Positions 31,520 through 39,806 of a stretch of 58,775 nucleotides of DNA are shown here, one piece after another. This DNA is from an uncultured Clostridia bacterium (GTDB lineage Bacteria > Bacillota > Clostridia > Christensenellales > Borkfalkiaceae): positions 1 through 58,775 of the forward strand of contig CAKQKI010000010.1 in NCBI GenBank assembly GCA_934248055.1, given 5' to 3'. Within the stretch, counting starts at the first letter, position 1. Each line of letters opens with the position of its first letter. Under the pieces are notes generated by a model that had not been told where the DNA came from, made no database searches, and saw only the letters and a program-made list of their open reading frames with translations. The translations under genes were made by a program, and so were the position numbers.

Positions 31520-33849
31520 TGAAAAGATTTGCTCTTGCGGGCAACCCCAACTGCGGAAAAACCACTTTGTTCAACAGTCTTACGGGTTCCACCGCGCACG
31601 TAGGCAACTGGCCGGGCGTTACGGTCGATAAAAGAGACGGCGTTTACAAAAAACTTGCCGAAGACGTTGCCATCGTAGACCTTCCGGGCATTTACTCTTT
31701 ATCGCCTTACACCCCCGAAGAAGTTATCGCGAGAAATTACATACTCGACGAAAAACCCGACTGCGTTATAAATATTGTGGACGCGACTAATCTCGAGCGC
31801 AACTTATATCTTACCACTCAGATTATGGAAATAGACGTTCCTATGGTAGTCGCATTGAATATGATGGACGCCGTAGAAAAGGCGGGCGATAAAATAGACG
31901 CCGCCGAACTCGAAGCAAGGCTCGGCGTTCCGGTGATAAAAATTTCGGCTCTTAAAGAAACGGGGCTTCAGGACCTTATGAAAAAGGCTTATGCGGAAAG
32001 CAAGCGTCAGAGAAAAGGCGCGAGCGTTCTTTCCGAAAGCAAGGTTTCGCACCTTATAGGCGACGTAAAAATCGCGCTTGCGGGGCAGAACGTTCAGAAT
32101 CCTTTGTTCCACGCGATAAAACTCGTCGAAAACGACAGTCTCGAAGTGGAAATGCATAAAGACACCGTTAAAATGATCGACGAGTTCAAAAAAACGTTTA
32201 CCGACGATACTTTCGGAACGGATTTCGAAGCGCTTATCGCAGACGGCAGATATAAATATATTTCAAAGCATTTCGGCGCGGTAGTACAGCGCAAAAACAA
32301 AGAAAAATTCGGAATGACTAAGTCGGATAAAGCCGACAAAGTATTGACCCATAAAATATTAGGTATTCCCATCTTTCTCGTTATACTTTTCGCTATATTC
32401 CACCTTACGTTTTCCGAAAACCTTCTCTTTATTAACGGATTTACCGAAAAACAGCACTGGATGCCTTCGCTCGAAGAGTTGGGTCTGATGGTCGCAGGCG
32501 AAGAAGGGGCTGACCCCGAACCGATAAACTTCTGGGTAAAGTTGCTTGCCTGCGTATACGACGGAACGATTTATTCCCCCGGCGTTATCGTAAACAATCT
32601 CTGGAACGACGTTATCGTCGGCGAATTGTTCGGACTTTTGAAAACGGGAGTGGAAGCGATCGGAATGCCTGAATGGGCAGTAGGGCTTGTGAACGACGGT
32701 ATTATCGAAGGTCTTGGCGCGGTTCTTTCTTTCCTTCCGCCGATTCTCGTGCTGTTCCTGTTCTTTTCGATACTCGAAGACAGCGGATATATGGCGCGAA
32801 TCGCGTTTATTCTTGACAGGGCGTTCCGTAAATTCGGTCTTTCGGGCAGAGCGTTCATGCCTATGATAATGGGCTTTGGCTGTTCCGTTCCCGCAATGAT
32901 AAACACCCGTACTCTGGCAGACGATAAAGAAAGAACGGCAACCGTAAGGGTTATTCCTTTCTTCTCGTGCGGAGCAAAACTTCCCATTCTTACAGCCTGC
33001 GCGGGCGCAATCGTTGCGTATTTCGGGGTAGGGAACGCCGATATAATAACTTACTCGATGTACATATTAGGCGTGGTAACCGCGATAGTGAGCGTGCTTC
33101 TTATGAGGGGAACGACTTTAAAAGGCGAAACTCCGCCGTTTATCATGGAACTTCCCGCGTATCACGCGCCGCAGTTCAAAAACCTTATGGCGCATCTTTG
33201 GGATAAAACGAAACACTTCGTTAAAAAAGCGTTCACGATTATTCTTGCGTCCACGATACTCATCTGGGTACTTTCTCACTTCGGCTTCGACTGGCACTTC
33301 CTTACGGACGAACAAATCGACAGCAGTATCCTTGCAAACATAAGCAAATTTTTCCAACCCCTGTTCACTCCGCTCGGCTTCGGAAGTCAACTCGGTAAAT
33401 TCGGTTGGGTATTCGTAGTAGCCGCGGTAACGGGGCTTATAGCGAAAGAAAACGTCGTTGCAACGTTCGCCACTCTGGCGGCTTGCCTTGCGGCACACGC
33501 AAGCCTTAACTTCGAAGGAATAGACATAGGCGCGGAAGACGGCGTAGGCGCGGTTCAGGCAATGATACTCGCAACTAATATAACTATTCCCGCGATTATC
33601 TCGTTCATAGCGTTCAACATGACTACCATTCCCTGCTTTGCCGCGGTAGCAACCGCAAAAGCGGAACTTAAAGACAAAAAACGTTTCCACGGAACTCTCG
33701 TGTTCTGGATTGCCGCTTCATATATAGTTGCGGCTATGGTTTACACGATAGGCTCGTGGTGGTGGACCGCGTTCATCTGGGCGGCGGCGATAGCGGCTGT
33801 GATTGCTATAATAATCCTGAAAAACAAAGCGCAGGCGCAAACCCGATAA
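31519..33849 (+). CDS. feoB: Ferrous iron transporter FeoB
   Basis: This 776-residue protein has an N-terminal G domain (G1 GNPNCGKTT, GNWPGVTVDKRDG, G3 DLPG, G4 NMMD), a helical linker and a membrane part with the two gate regions around GFGCSVPAMINTRTL and IPFFSCGAKLPIL. It imports Fe2+ across the membrane. Iron supply fits the many Fe-S enzymes in this window. Confidence 0.96.
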   Translation: MKRFALAGNPNCGKTTLFNSLTGSTAHVGNWPGVTVDKRDGVYKKLAEDVAIVDLPGIYSLSPYTPEEVIARNYILDEKPDCVINIVDATNLERNLYLTTQIMEIDVPMVVALNMMDAVEKAGDKIDAAELEARLGVPVIKISALKETGLQDLMKKAYAESKRQRKGASVLSESKVSHLIGDVKIALAGQNVQNPLFHAIKLVENDSLEVEMHKDTVKMIDEFKKTFTDDTFGTDFEALIADGRYKYISKHFGAVVQRKNKEKFGMTKSDKADKVLTHKILGIPIFLVILFAIFHLTFSENLLFINGFTEKQHWMPSLEELGLMVAGEEGADPEPINFWVKLLACVYDGTIYSPGVIVNNLWNDVIVGELFGLLKTGVEAIGMPEWAVGLVNDGIIEGLGAVLSFLPPILVLFLFFSILEDSGYMARIAFILDRAFRKFGLSGRAFMPMIMGFGCSVPAMINTRTLADDKERTATVRVIPFFSCGAKLPILTACAGAIVAYFGVGNADIITYSMYILGVVTAIVSVLLMRGTTLKGETPPFIMELPAYHAPQFKNLMAHLWDKTKHFVKKAFTIILASTILIWVLSHFGFDWHFLTDEQIDSSILANISKFFQPLFTPLGFGSQLGKFGWVFVVAAVTGLIAKENVVATFATLAACLAAHASLNFEGIDIGAEDGVGAVQAMILATNITIPAIISFIAFNMTTIPCFAAVATAKAELKDKKRFHGTLVFWIAASYIVAAMVYTIGSWWWTAFIWAAAIAAVIAIIILKNKAQAQTR

Positions 33850-33875
33850 CCTGAAAAACGTGGAGCGTCTCAACC

Positions 33876-33914
33876 ATGCCGCAATATAAATTCAAAAAAT
33901 TATATTGCGGCATT
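33876..33914. other. Intercistronic hairpin in the feo operon
   Basis: TGCCGCAATATAA and its complement TTATATTGCGGCA form a 13-bp stem between feoB and the small Cys-rich gene. It has no T tract and may set differential stability or partial termination. Confidence 0.65.
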
Positions 33915-33941
33915 CCGAAAATATATTAAAGGAGACATATT

Positions 33942-34136
33942 ATGGGAGAAATTATTGCCGTAATAATTGCCGTGGCGTGCGCGGCTCTGGTGGCGGGCGT
34001 TATAATAAAATCCGTTATCAACAGAAAAAAAGGCAAAAGTTCCTGCGGGGGCTGCGACGGAAATTGCAGTTGTTGCTCGCAATGCGCTTACACGAAAAAA
34101 ACAAACGAAAACAAACTTCACGAAAAAAAGCGGTAA
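33942..34136 (+). CDS. FeoB-associated Cys-rich membrane protein
   Basis: This 64-residue protein has one N-terminal membrane segment (about 4-25) and a Cys-rich tail with CGGCDGNCSCCSQC. It matches the FeoB-associated Cys-rich family in size, layout and position after feoB. An aaaggag site precedes the ATG. The terminator hairpin overlaps the last codons. Confidence 0.88.
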   Translation: MGEIIAVIIAVACAALVAGVIIKSVINRKKGKSSCGGCDGNCSCCSQCAYTKKTNENKLHEKKR

Positions 34137-34150
34137 TACCGCTTTTTTTA
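34123..34150 (+). terminator. feo operon terminator
   Basis: AAAAAAAGCGGTA / TACCGCTTTTTTT hairpin with a T run, overlapping the last codons of the Cys-rich gene. Confidence 0.88.
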
Positions 34151-34200
34151 CTCTTTAGTTATTTCCCTGCCGCAAACAGGGCATTTTTTCTTTCTCGGAC

Positions 34201-34482
34201 TATGCCAGGCAAAAATAATACAAACCTTGGTCTATCGCTGTGTTTTTGACTAATACTTTGTTACGCTAACGGGTTATACGGACAAGTATTAACCCGTTAG
34301 CGCGCCTTGTCTTAGCCTAAAAACGCAGCGTTATACTTGCCTGCAACAAAAACGCCGATATTTTCGATGATTTTTTGTGAAGGCAAGGACGGTAGTACTA
34401 TACGTACACCGTCCGAGAATTTGCAAAAAAGCGCGTAAATTGCGGCGTTTTTGCAAGGTTTGTATTATTCTTGCCTGGCATA
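34201..34482. mobile_element. MITE-like element with 28-base terminal inverted repeats
   Basis: A 282-base element starts with a 28-base sequence (34201-34228) whose complement ends it (34455-34482) with one mismatch. Both ends finish in TA, as expected for IS630/mariner-type elements with TA target sites. The inside holds further hairpins (GGACGGT/ACCGTCC near 34388-34415 and a GCAAAAA/TTTTTGC pair near 34422-34454) but no transposase. Partial copies lie at 38201 and 40563. Its right end supplies the last six codons of the minus-strand small membrane gene. Confidence 0.75.
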
Positions 34483-34659
34483 ACTGCATCCGCAATTTTT
34501 GCATTCTATATAGTTCCCGGGTAACACTAAAATAAGAATTAACCCTACAAACGGTATAAGAAAGAATACGAGATAACCCATTCTGTTTTTATACCACGCA
34601 ATATAAAAGAACAAAAAAAACCGTCCGAGTACAAGCAATACGGTTAAAAATATTTCCAT
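34465..34659 (-). CDS. Small membrane protein with C-terminal Cys pair
   Basis: This 64-residue protein has two hydrophobic segments (about 2-22 and 27-47) and a tail ECKNCGCSYARQE that could bind a metal. The family is unknown. A gaaggag site lies before the ATG. The last residues are encoded by the end of the MITE-like element, so the original 3' end was probably replaced. It is divergent from an XRE regulator that probably controls it. Confidence 0.6.
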   Translation of the reverse strand: MEIFLTVLLVLGRFFLFFYIAWYKNRMGYLVFFLIPFVGLILILVLPGNYIECKNCGCSYARQE

Positions 34660-34683
34660 ATACTTTTCTCTCCTTCAGCATAT

Positions 34684-34712
34684 AGTATAATCGCATAATA
34701 TGCGATTATCAA
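34684..34712 (-). promoter_or_regulatory. Promoter with perfect palindromic operator
   Basis: On the minus strand TTGATA (34707-34712), 17 bases and TATACT (34684-34689) drive the small membrane gene. A perfect 21-base palindrome (arms TAATCGCATA, 34688-34708) fills the spacer. A half-site copy (TATGCGATAA) overlaps a GATAAT at 34734 before the XRE gene. This suggests repression of both genes by the XRE protein. Confidence 0.7.
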
Positions 34713-34756
34713 GCGTTTAATCACCTGATATGCGATAATTACGTAAAGGTGATTAT

Positions 34757-34969
34757 ATGGAACTTAAAAACATTCAATTAAGATTGCGGGAATGCATTAA
34801 AAACTCAAGGCACACGCAAAAAGAACTTGCAAAACTCGTTGGAGTTTCGCCGCAAACGGTATCGAAATATATGAAAAACGACGTTTTCCCCGCGCTTGAC
34901 ACTCTTGCGAAGTTATGCAAGGTTTTAGACGTTAAATCGGATTATATATTAGGTTTGTCGGACTACTGA
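34757..34969 (+). CDS. XRE-family helix-turn-helix regulator
   Basis: This 70-residue protein is essentially a single HTH_3 domain (TQKELAKLVGVSPQTVSKYMKNDVFPALDTLAKLCKVL). It is probably autoregulatory and controls the divergent small membrane gene. Its aaaggtg ribosome site lies in one arm of a TAATCACC/GGTGATTA inverted repeat, which could hide it in the mRNA. Confidence 0.88.
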   Translation: MELKNIQLRLRECIKNSRHTQKELAKLVGVSPQTVSKYMKNDVFPALDTLAKLCKVLDVKSDYILGLSDY

Positions 34970-35009
34970 AAGAAATATTTTTTTAAAACGCAACTGCTTT
35001 TTAAAATCG

Positions 35010-35038
35010 TTGCAAAGAATTTTTTATTGTGCTAAACT
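35010..35038 (+). promoter_or_regulatory. Leaderless-type promoter of the SGNH hydrolase
   Basis: TTGCAA (35010-35015), 17 bases and TAAACT (35033-35038) are followed after 6 bases by the ATG. No ribosome site. Confidence 0.7.
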
Positions 35039-35044
35039 TATACT

Positions 35045-35827
35045 ATGAAAAACGTTAACGATTTTATCGATAAAGAAAACAACCCTTTAAAAAACATGGC
35101 GCAAGACGGCGGTTTTACGTCGATTTTCAGAACGCTCGGCTGTATAGGCGACAGTCTTGCGTCGGGCGAACACGAATACGTTAAAAACGGCAAAACCGAA
35201 TATTACGATATGTACGAATACTCGTGGGGACAGTTTATAGCAAGAAAATGCGGCTTAAAGGCTTATAATTTTTCCGTCGGCGGGCTTACCGCGAAAGGTT
35301 TTCATAATCTTGCCTTTATACAAAAAGCCTATACGAAAGAAAAAGAATGTCAGGCGTATATTATCGCGCTCGGCGTGAACGACATGAATCACCTTAACGA
35401 AACATACTCCCGCGGGTTCGGCTCTCTTGCCGATATAGATTTCGATCACCCCGAAAACAATGCCGACAGTTTTGCGGGATGGTACGTAAAGATAATTCAG
35501 AATATCCGCGCGATTCCGTCTGCTAATTCAAAAATTTTTCTCGTAACCATGCCCACGGAAAAGAACAACGGCGAACTTTGCGACAAGCACGCCGAATTCG
35601 TGCGCTCGCTTCCGACGGTATTTAAAAACGTTTACGTTATAGATCTCAGAAAGTACGCGTTTTATAACGACGAATTCGAAAACTCTTTAAAACTCGGCGG
35701 ACACCTTAACGCCATGGGTTATAAATATACCGCCGACGTTCTGGCAGGATATATCGACTATATTATCCGCGAAAACCCCGAAGACTTCAAAGAAGTTGCA
35801 TTTATCGGAAAAGAAGCGAATTTATAA
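35045..35827 (+). CDS. SGNH/GDSL-type hydrolase
   Basis: This 260-residue protein has block I GDSLASG (Ser near residue 38), the GVND block around residue 117 and a C-terminal GGHLNAMGY carrying the catalytic His. There is no signal peptide, so it acts in the cytoplasm as an esterase or deacetylase of unknown substrate. It forms a single-gene unit with a strong terminator. Confidence 0.82.
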   Translation: MKNVNDFIDKENNPLKNMAQDGGFTSIFRTLGCIGDSLASGEHEYVKNGKTEYYDMYEYSWGQFIARKCGLKAYNFSVGGLTAKGFHNLAFIQKAYTKEKECQAYIIALGVNDMNHLNETYSRGFGSLADIDFDHPENNADSFAGWYVKIIQNIRAIPSANSKIFLVTMPTEKNNGELCDKHAEFVRSLPTVFKNVYVIDLRKYAFYNDEFENSLKLGGHLNAMGYKYTADVLAGYIDYIIRENPEDFKEVAFIGKEANL

Positions 35828-35915
35828 ATATTTAGTTTCTTCGTTTAAAGCCGCAAATTCGGCTGCGATAAAAATATAAGTTTAAAAACCGTTTTTGCCG
35901 TAAGGCAGACAAATA

Positions 35916-35960
35916 AAGGCGGCGTACCCGTAATTACCGCAGGTACGCCGCCGTTTTTTT
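35916..35960. terminator. Bidirectional terminator between the hydrolase and hydrogenase genes
   Basis: GGCGGCGTACC / GGTACGCCGCC, an 11-bp stem with T-rich flanks, lies between two convergent genes. Confidence 0.85.
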
Positions 35961-35964
35961 CGTT

Positions 35965-37389
35965 TTATTTAACCACTTTCGCAACCGTTTCGGTTATGGT
36001 TTTGTCTATCGCGAGTTTTCCGTATTTATCGACTTCGAGTTTATTGCGCTCGCCGTGAGTCAGACACCCCGCGCCGCCCACGCAACCGCCGAGACACGCC
36101 ATACCTTCTATAAAATTAACGTCCGAAACGTTTTTATTTTTCTTTAAAAGGGCGATTTTACACTCTTCTATCCCGTTGCAGGACACGGCGCTCAGATCGA
36201 AATTTATTCCCTGTTCTTTAAGACCTTGTTTCACGGCGTCCGCAAGACCGCCGCAGCGGGCGAATATGCGCCCGAAATAGGAAGCGTCTGCAAGTTCGCC
36301 TTCCGCAAGAGAAGTAATATCTATATCTTTACTGTCAAAAAGGGCTTGCAATTCTTCAAAAGTAATGGCGGCGTCTACGTAAGGTTTAACGTCTTTTTTC
36401 ATTATTTCCGCTTTTTTTGCGGTGCAGGGTCCTATAAATACAGTCTTCGCCGTCGGGTTTTTGTCTTTTATATATTTGCAGATCGTTGCCATGGGCGAAA
36501 GGTTATGCGAAATATTCGGCGCGAGAGCGGGGAAGTTTTTTTCGATATAACTGACGAACGCAGGACAGCACGAACTCATTAAAAATTTCTTTTCGGCAAG
36601 TTCCTGCGACTCGTATTTGGCAACGATATCCGCTCCGAGCGCGGCTTCGGTTACGGTGTAAAACCCGAGTTCTTTAAGCCCCGTTATCACCTGACCGAGT
36701 TTCGCGTAAGTAAACTGACTTGCAACGGAAGGCGCGACTATCGCGTAAACCTTATATTTTTTATTGTTCTCGCTTTTCTTTATAAAATCTATAACGTTCA
36801 GTATATACGATTTATCCATAATCGCGCCGAAAGGGCATTGATACACGCACGCCCCGCACGCGATGCATTTTTCTTCTCTTATAAGGGCGGCTTTGTCTTC
36901 GCCTACGGTAATGGCTTTTACTTTGCAGGCGTTCTGGCAAGGGCGCTTATGGTTGAGTATCGCGTTATACGGGCATACTTTCGAACACGCGCCGCATTCG
37001 GTGCATTTAGACTTGTCTATATGCGCAACGTGGTTATGGTCGAAAGTTATCGCGCCGAATCTGCACGCGTCTTCGCAGCGGTGCGCAAGACAGCCGCGGC
37101 AGGCGTTGCTAACTTCGTATCCGCCCATGGGGCATTCGTCGCACGCGATGTTTATAACTTCGATAACGTTTTTATTGTCGCCGTCGCCGCCCATGGCGAT
37201 TTTAACCATTTCGGAAATTATGGCGCGTTCCTTATAAACGCAGCAACGCATGGTGGGAGTATTGCCAGAAACTATCTCTCCCGCAATATCGGGGGCTTTT
37301 TCGGGCAAATTGTCCTGCCACGCTTCTTTCGCAACTTCCCTTAATACTTTATATTTTAAATGTTGAACTTTGGTATCGAATTTTCTCAT
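35965..37389 (-). CDS. [FeFe] hydrogenase, group B-like
   Basis: This 474-residue protein has N-terminal 4Fe-4S motifs (CDECPMGGYEVSNACRGCLAHRCEDAC, CTECGACSKVCP, CIACGACVYQCP) and a C-terminal H-cluster domain with variant signatures SSCCPAF, GPCTAKKAE and GMACLGGCVGGAGC. The GPC in place of MPC fits group B monomeric enzymes rather than bifurcating group A3. The likely reaction is H2 production or oxidation with ferredoxin; the physiological role of group B is not settled. It starts one base after the APH-like gene and shares its Rex-type operator. Confidence 0.85.
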   Translation of the reverse strand: MRKFDTKVQHLKYKVLREVAKEAWQDNLPEKAPDIAGEIVSGNTPTMRCCVYKERAIISEMVKIAMGGDGDNKNVIEVINIACDECPMGGYEVSNACRGCLAHRCEDACRFGAITFDHNHVAHIDKSKCTECGACSKVCPYNAILNHKRPCQNACKVKAITVGEDKAALIREEKCIACGACVYQCPFGAIMDKSYILNVIDFIKKSENNKKYKVYAIVAPSVASQFTYAKLGQVITGLKELGFYTVTEAALGADIVAKYESQELAEKKFLMSSCCPAFVSYIEKNFPALAPNISHNLSPMATICKYIKDKNPTAKTVFIGPCTAKKAEIMKKDVKPYVDAAITFEELQALFDSKDIDITSLAEGELADASYFGRIFARCGGLADAVKQGLKEQGINFDLSAVSCNGIEECKIALLKKNKNVSDVNFIEGMACLGGCVGGAGCLTHGERNKLEVDKYGKLAIDKTITETVAKVVK

Positions 37390-37390
37390 T

Positions 37391-38137
37391 TCAGTAACCT
37401 ATAAGATTATTCAGCGTTTCGCGCTCGCCGTCGCCTGCGGTGTAAAGCATAGCGCCCGCTATAACCGGAACGAATTTTTTAACCGAAGATTTTTCGTTTC
37501 CGCTTAAAATCTCGTACTTTTCAAGGTATTTTTCGGCCATGTCTTCGCCGTAATTCAGAATAAAAAGAATATACGACCGCGCCGCTTCGGCAAGTGCGTT
37601 TCCGCTCGTAACGTGCGACCAGTCTATGATATACGCTTTTCCCGATTCGTCGATAATAACGTTCGACGGGTTATAGTCGCCGTGGCAGACAACGTTGCTT
37701 TCGTTAAAATCGTCTATTTTGTTATAAAGATAAGTTTTTGTGGTGGCAAGAATATCCGCACGCTTGATTTTTTCGATAAGTTTATCCCGCATACGATTTA
37801 AAACCGTACATTTTTTGCTTTGATATTCAAGTTGCAGTTTAACGAAAACTTCAAGATACCCGTCCGTTTTCGCGGGGTTTTCGCGTATAAGCGATTCGAG
37901 CGTTTTCCCCGAAACGAATTTAGTTACTATCGCAAGTTTTCCGTCGATTTCGGCAACTTCTTTTATTTCGGGAACGGAAAGACCCGTTTCTTCGATTTTC
38001 GCATAATTCAACGCTTCGTTTAAAACGTCAGACTTTTTAAAATCTTTTTTAAAAAGTTTAACGCAGTTTTCTCCGTCGCGCCAGACGGCTTTTTTATCTC
38101 CGCCGCTTATTAAATTTTCAAGACGATATTTACTCAT
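37391..38137 (-). CDS. Aminoglycoside-phosphotransferase-fold kinase
   Basis: This 248-residue kinase-like protein has the catalytic CHGDYNPSNVI and the metal-binding IIDW. The family phosphorylates small molecules; many members are not resistance enzymes, and the substrate here is unknown. I chose the ATG at 38137 because a perfect promoter ends 10 bases upstream; longer frames run through that promoter. It is the first gene of a two-gene unit with the [FeFe] hydrogenase, an odd pairing. Confidence 0.8.
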   Translation of the reverse strand: MSKYRLENLISGGDKKAVWRDGENCVKLFKKDFKKSDVLNEALNYAKIEETGLSVPEIKEVAEIDGKLAIVTKFVSGKTLESLIRENPAKTDGYLEVFVKLQLEYQSKKCTVLNRMRDKLIEKIKRADILATTKTYLYNKIDDFNESNVVCHGDYNPSNVIIDESGKAYIIDWSHVTSGNALAEAARSYILFILNYGEDMAEKYLEKYEILSGNEKSSVKKFVPVIAGAMLYTAGDGERETLNNLIGY

Positions 38138-38147
38138 ACTTACAATT

Positions 38148-38187
38148 ATTATATATTTCAAAAGCCCTATTGTCAACTTTTTAACAA
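38148..38187 (-). promoter_or_regulatory. APH-hydrogenase promoter with overlapping Rex-like operator
   Basis: On the minus strand TTGACA (38171-38176), 17 bases and TATAAT (38148-38153) end 10 bases before the ATG. The -35 box lies inside TTGTCAACTTTTTAACAA (38170-38187), one mismatch from the Rex consensus TTGTTAA-N4-TTAACAA. Bound Rex would block RNA polymerase. Confidence 0.75.
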
Positions 38188-38200
38188 TAAGTAATTCGGG

Positions 38201-38242
38201 TATGCCGGGCAAGAATAATTAAAGCCTTGCAAAAACGACGCT
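38201..38242. repeat. Partial copy of the MITE-like element end
   Basis: This segment matches the complement of the right end of the 34201-34482 element (TATGCCGGGCAAGAATAAT, then CCTTGCAAAAACG). It directly borders the deleted pst/pho remnants. Confidence 0.75.
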
Positions 38243-38269
38243 TTAACCCGCAACTGTCTTGAAGCGGTA

Positions 38270-38451
38270 GCCGTAATCGTAAACAAAAAGAACGATACCG
38301 TAATCATAACATGCAGCAGGCAACGCGTATCGCCTATAAAACGGCGTTCTTTCTTCTCGGCGAACTCGTGGAGTCGGGCGATACGGAAAAAATCTTTTCT
38401 TCGCCCGAAGACAAGCGCACCGAGAATTACATTACGGGGCGTTTCGGTTAA
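38270..38451 (+). pseudogene. pstB: 3' remnant of pstB (phosphate ABC transporter ATPase)
   Basis: The last 46 codons (from 38311) read MQQATRIAYKTAFFLLGELV and continue to KRTENYITGRFG, the unmistakable PstB C terminus. Upstream, NKKNDTVI (38282 on) belongs to the preceding PstB strand but in another frame, as if 7 bases were lost inside the VTHNM motif. The rest of the gene is absent. It is followed by a ribosome site and the start of phoU. Confidence 0.85.
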
Positions 38452-38485
38452 AACGCTTGATAAAAGGAGAAAAAAAATATATACT

Positions 38486-38627
38486 ATGAGTATAAGGAAT
38501 AAATACGGGCGGAACGGGGCTCGGTCTTGCGATAGTCAAACACGTCGCTATCCTTTATAACGCCGAAATAACCGTAAAATCAAAAGAAGGAGAAGGAACG
38601 GTGTTTACCGTAATTTTCAAAAAATGA
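38486..38627 (+). pseudogene. Fusion scar: phoU start joined to phoR 3' end
   Basis: Behind aaaggag, an ATG begins MSIRNKY, the typical PhoU start. After about seven codons the sequence switches to another frame reading GGTGLGLAIVKH and continuing to a stop at 38625: the ATP-binding G2 box and C terminus of a PhoR-type histidine kinase (38508-38627, 39 residues plus stop). The phoU body, any phoB and most of phoR are deleted. The phoR stop overlaps the next gene's ATG. Confidence 0.8.
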
Positions 38628-39748
38628 CGAAAAAAAACATCAGAACCGAAGAAAAAGCAATTAAGCGACGCAGAAAACTCGCCGCTTTTTTGTGTTTTTT
38701 GTTTTTCTTTATAATTTCTTTCACCGCGTTTTTTCTTATAACCTGGCACGTCGGAAGCAATAAAACTCTCCGATACGTAAATTCTCTTGAAACGCTTTCT
38801 TCCGACAAAGAAAATTTTACCGTTAAAAAAGCGGAAAATCATATAGAAATCGACTGTAAAGAAGACTTAAAAATCCTTCAACTCAGCGATATTCACATCT
38901 GCTCCGGAATTTTCAGGTTTTCTCTCGACAAAAAAGTTATAACGGAAGTTATAAACCGAGTAAAGGAAACAAAACCCGATTTGCTCGTTATAACGGGCGA
39001 CGCGCTTTCGCCTATATGGATTACTTCCGGCACGCGCGACTCTTATAAGCAACTGAAAGTTTTTCTTGCTCTTCTTGAAAAAATAAATCTTCCGTTCGCT
39101 TTTTGTTTCGGCAATCACGACGGCGACGGAACGGCTTCGGAAGAGTTTATATCAAAAAGCCTTGAAAAAGCAAAAAAATCTTTATATCTTTCTGGCGAAA
39201 AGGAAGTAAAGGGCGAAGGCAACTATTATATCAAGGTTAAGTTCGACGGCGAAATAAAGTCTTCGATGATATTTTTAAACAGCGGCGGAAAGAAAAAGAA
39301 TAAATACGAAGGCGTGAGTTACGAGCAGGTTTTATGGTACGAAAAAACCGTAAAAACTCTTAAAAAAGAAAACGAAAACGTTAAAAACCTGCTGTTTTTG
39401 CACGTTCCCGTTCCCGAATACGACGAGTTCTATAAAAAGGCAAAAGACGGCGTCGGGAACTACGTAATTCAGGAAGGCATAAAAGACGAAAAGGTTTGCT
39501 TCGGCGAGCAGAACGGTCTTTACGAAAAAATGAAAGAACTGAACTACACGAAATTCGTTTTTTGCGGACACGACCATAAAAACAATTACGTCGTTAAAGA
39601 CTTATCGTCGGGCATAAGTTTATGTTACGGAATGAGTATGGACTTTTCCGCTTATCCTTCTCTTAAATTCAAAACTAAATATCGCGGCGGGCGAATTATA
39701 GAAATAAAAAAATCGGGCGAAGTTTTAACTTATTCTTCTCCCGCGTAA
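38624..39748 (+). CDS. Membrane-anchored calcineurin-like metallophosphoesterase
   Basis: This 374-residue protein has an N-terminal membrane anchor (about 20-43) and a metallophosphoesterase domain with the metal motifs SDIH (about 88-91), TGDA, GNHDGD and GHDHKN. It would cleave phosphoesters at the cell surface. Its ATG overlaps the stop of the phoR remnant (ATGA), so it was once part of the pho operon, consistent with phosphate scavenging. Its present expression is unclear because the upstream operon is deleted. Confidence 0.87.
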   Translation: MTKKNIRTEEKAIKRRRKLAAFLCFLFFFIISFTAFFLITWHVGSNKTLRYVNSLETLSSDKENFTVKKAENHIEIDCKEDLKILQLSDIHICSGIFRFSLDKKVITEVINRVKETKPDLLVITGDALSPIWITSGTRDSYKQLKVFLALLEKINLPFAFCFGNHDGDGTASEEFISKSLEKAKKSLYLSGEKEVKGEGNYYIKVKFDGEIKSSMIFLNSGGKKKNKYEGVSYEQVLWYEKTVKTLKKENENVKNLLFLHVPVPEYDEFYKKAKDGVGNYVIQEGIKDEKVCFGEQNGLYEKMKELNYTKFVFCGHDHKNNYVVKDLSSGISLCYGMSMDFSAYPSLKFKTKYRGGRIIEIKKSGEVLTYSSPA

Positions 39749-39754
39749 CGCCGA

Positions 39755-39790
39755 CAAAAAAAGATTGCGGAAAAAATCCGCAATCTTTTT
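39755..39790. terminator. Bidirectional terminator
   Basis: AAAAAAAGATTGCGG / CCGCAATCTTTTT hairpin between the convergent phosphoesterase and cvpA genes. Confidence 0.9.
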
Positions 39791-39806
39791 ATATGTTCGT
39801 TAGTTT

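Noticed and set aside
37391..38212. APH-like gene starting at 38212
   Set aside because: The extension runs through a perfect promoter and into the repeat element; the ATG at 38137 gives the normal domain start.
38486..38557. 23-codon frame starting with the phoU ATG as a real small gene
   Set aside because: Only the first seven codons match PhoU; the rest is out-of-frame phoR sequence at a deletion junction.
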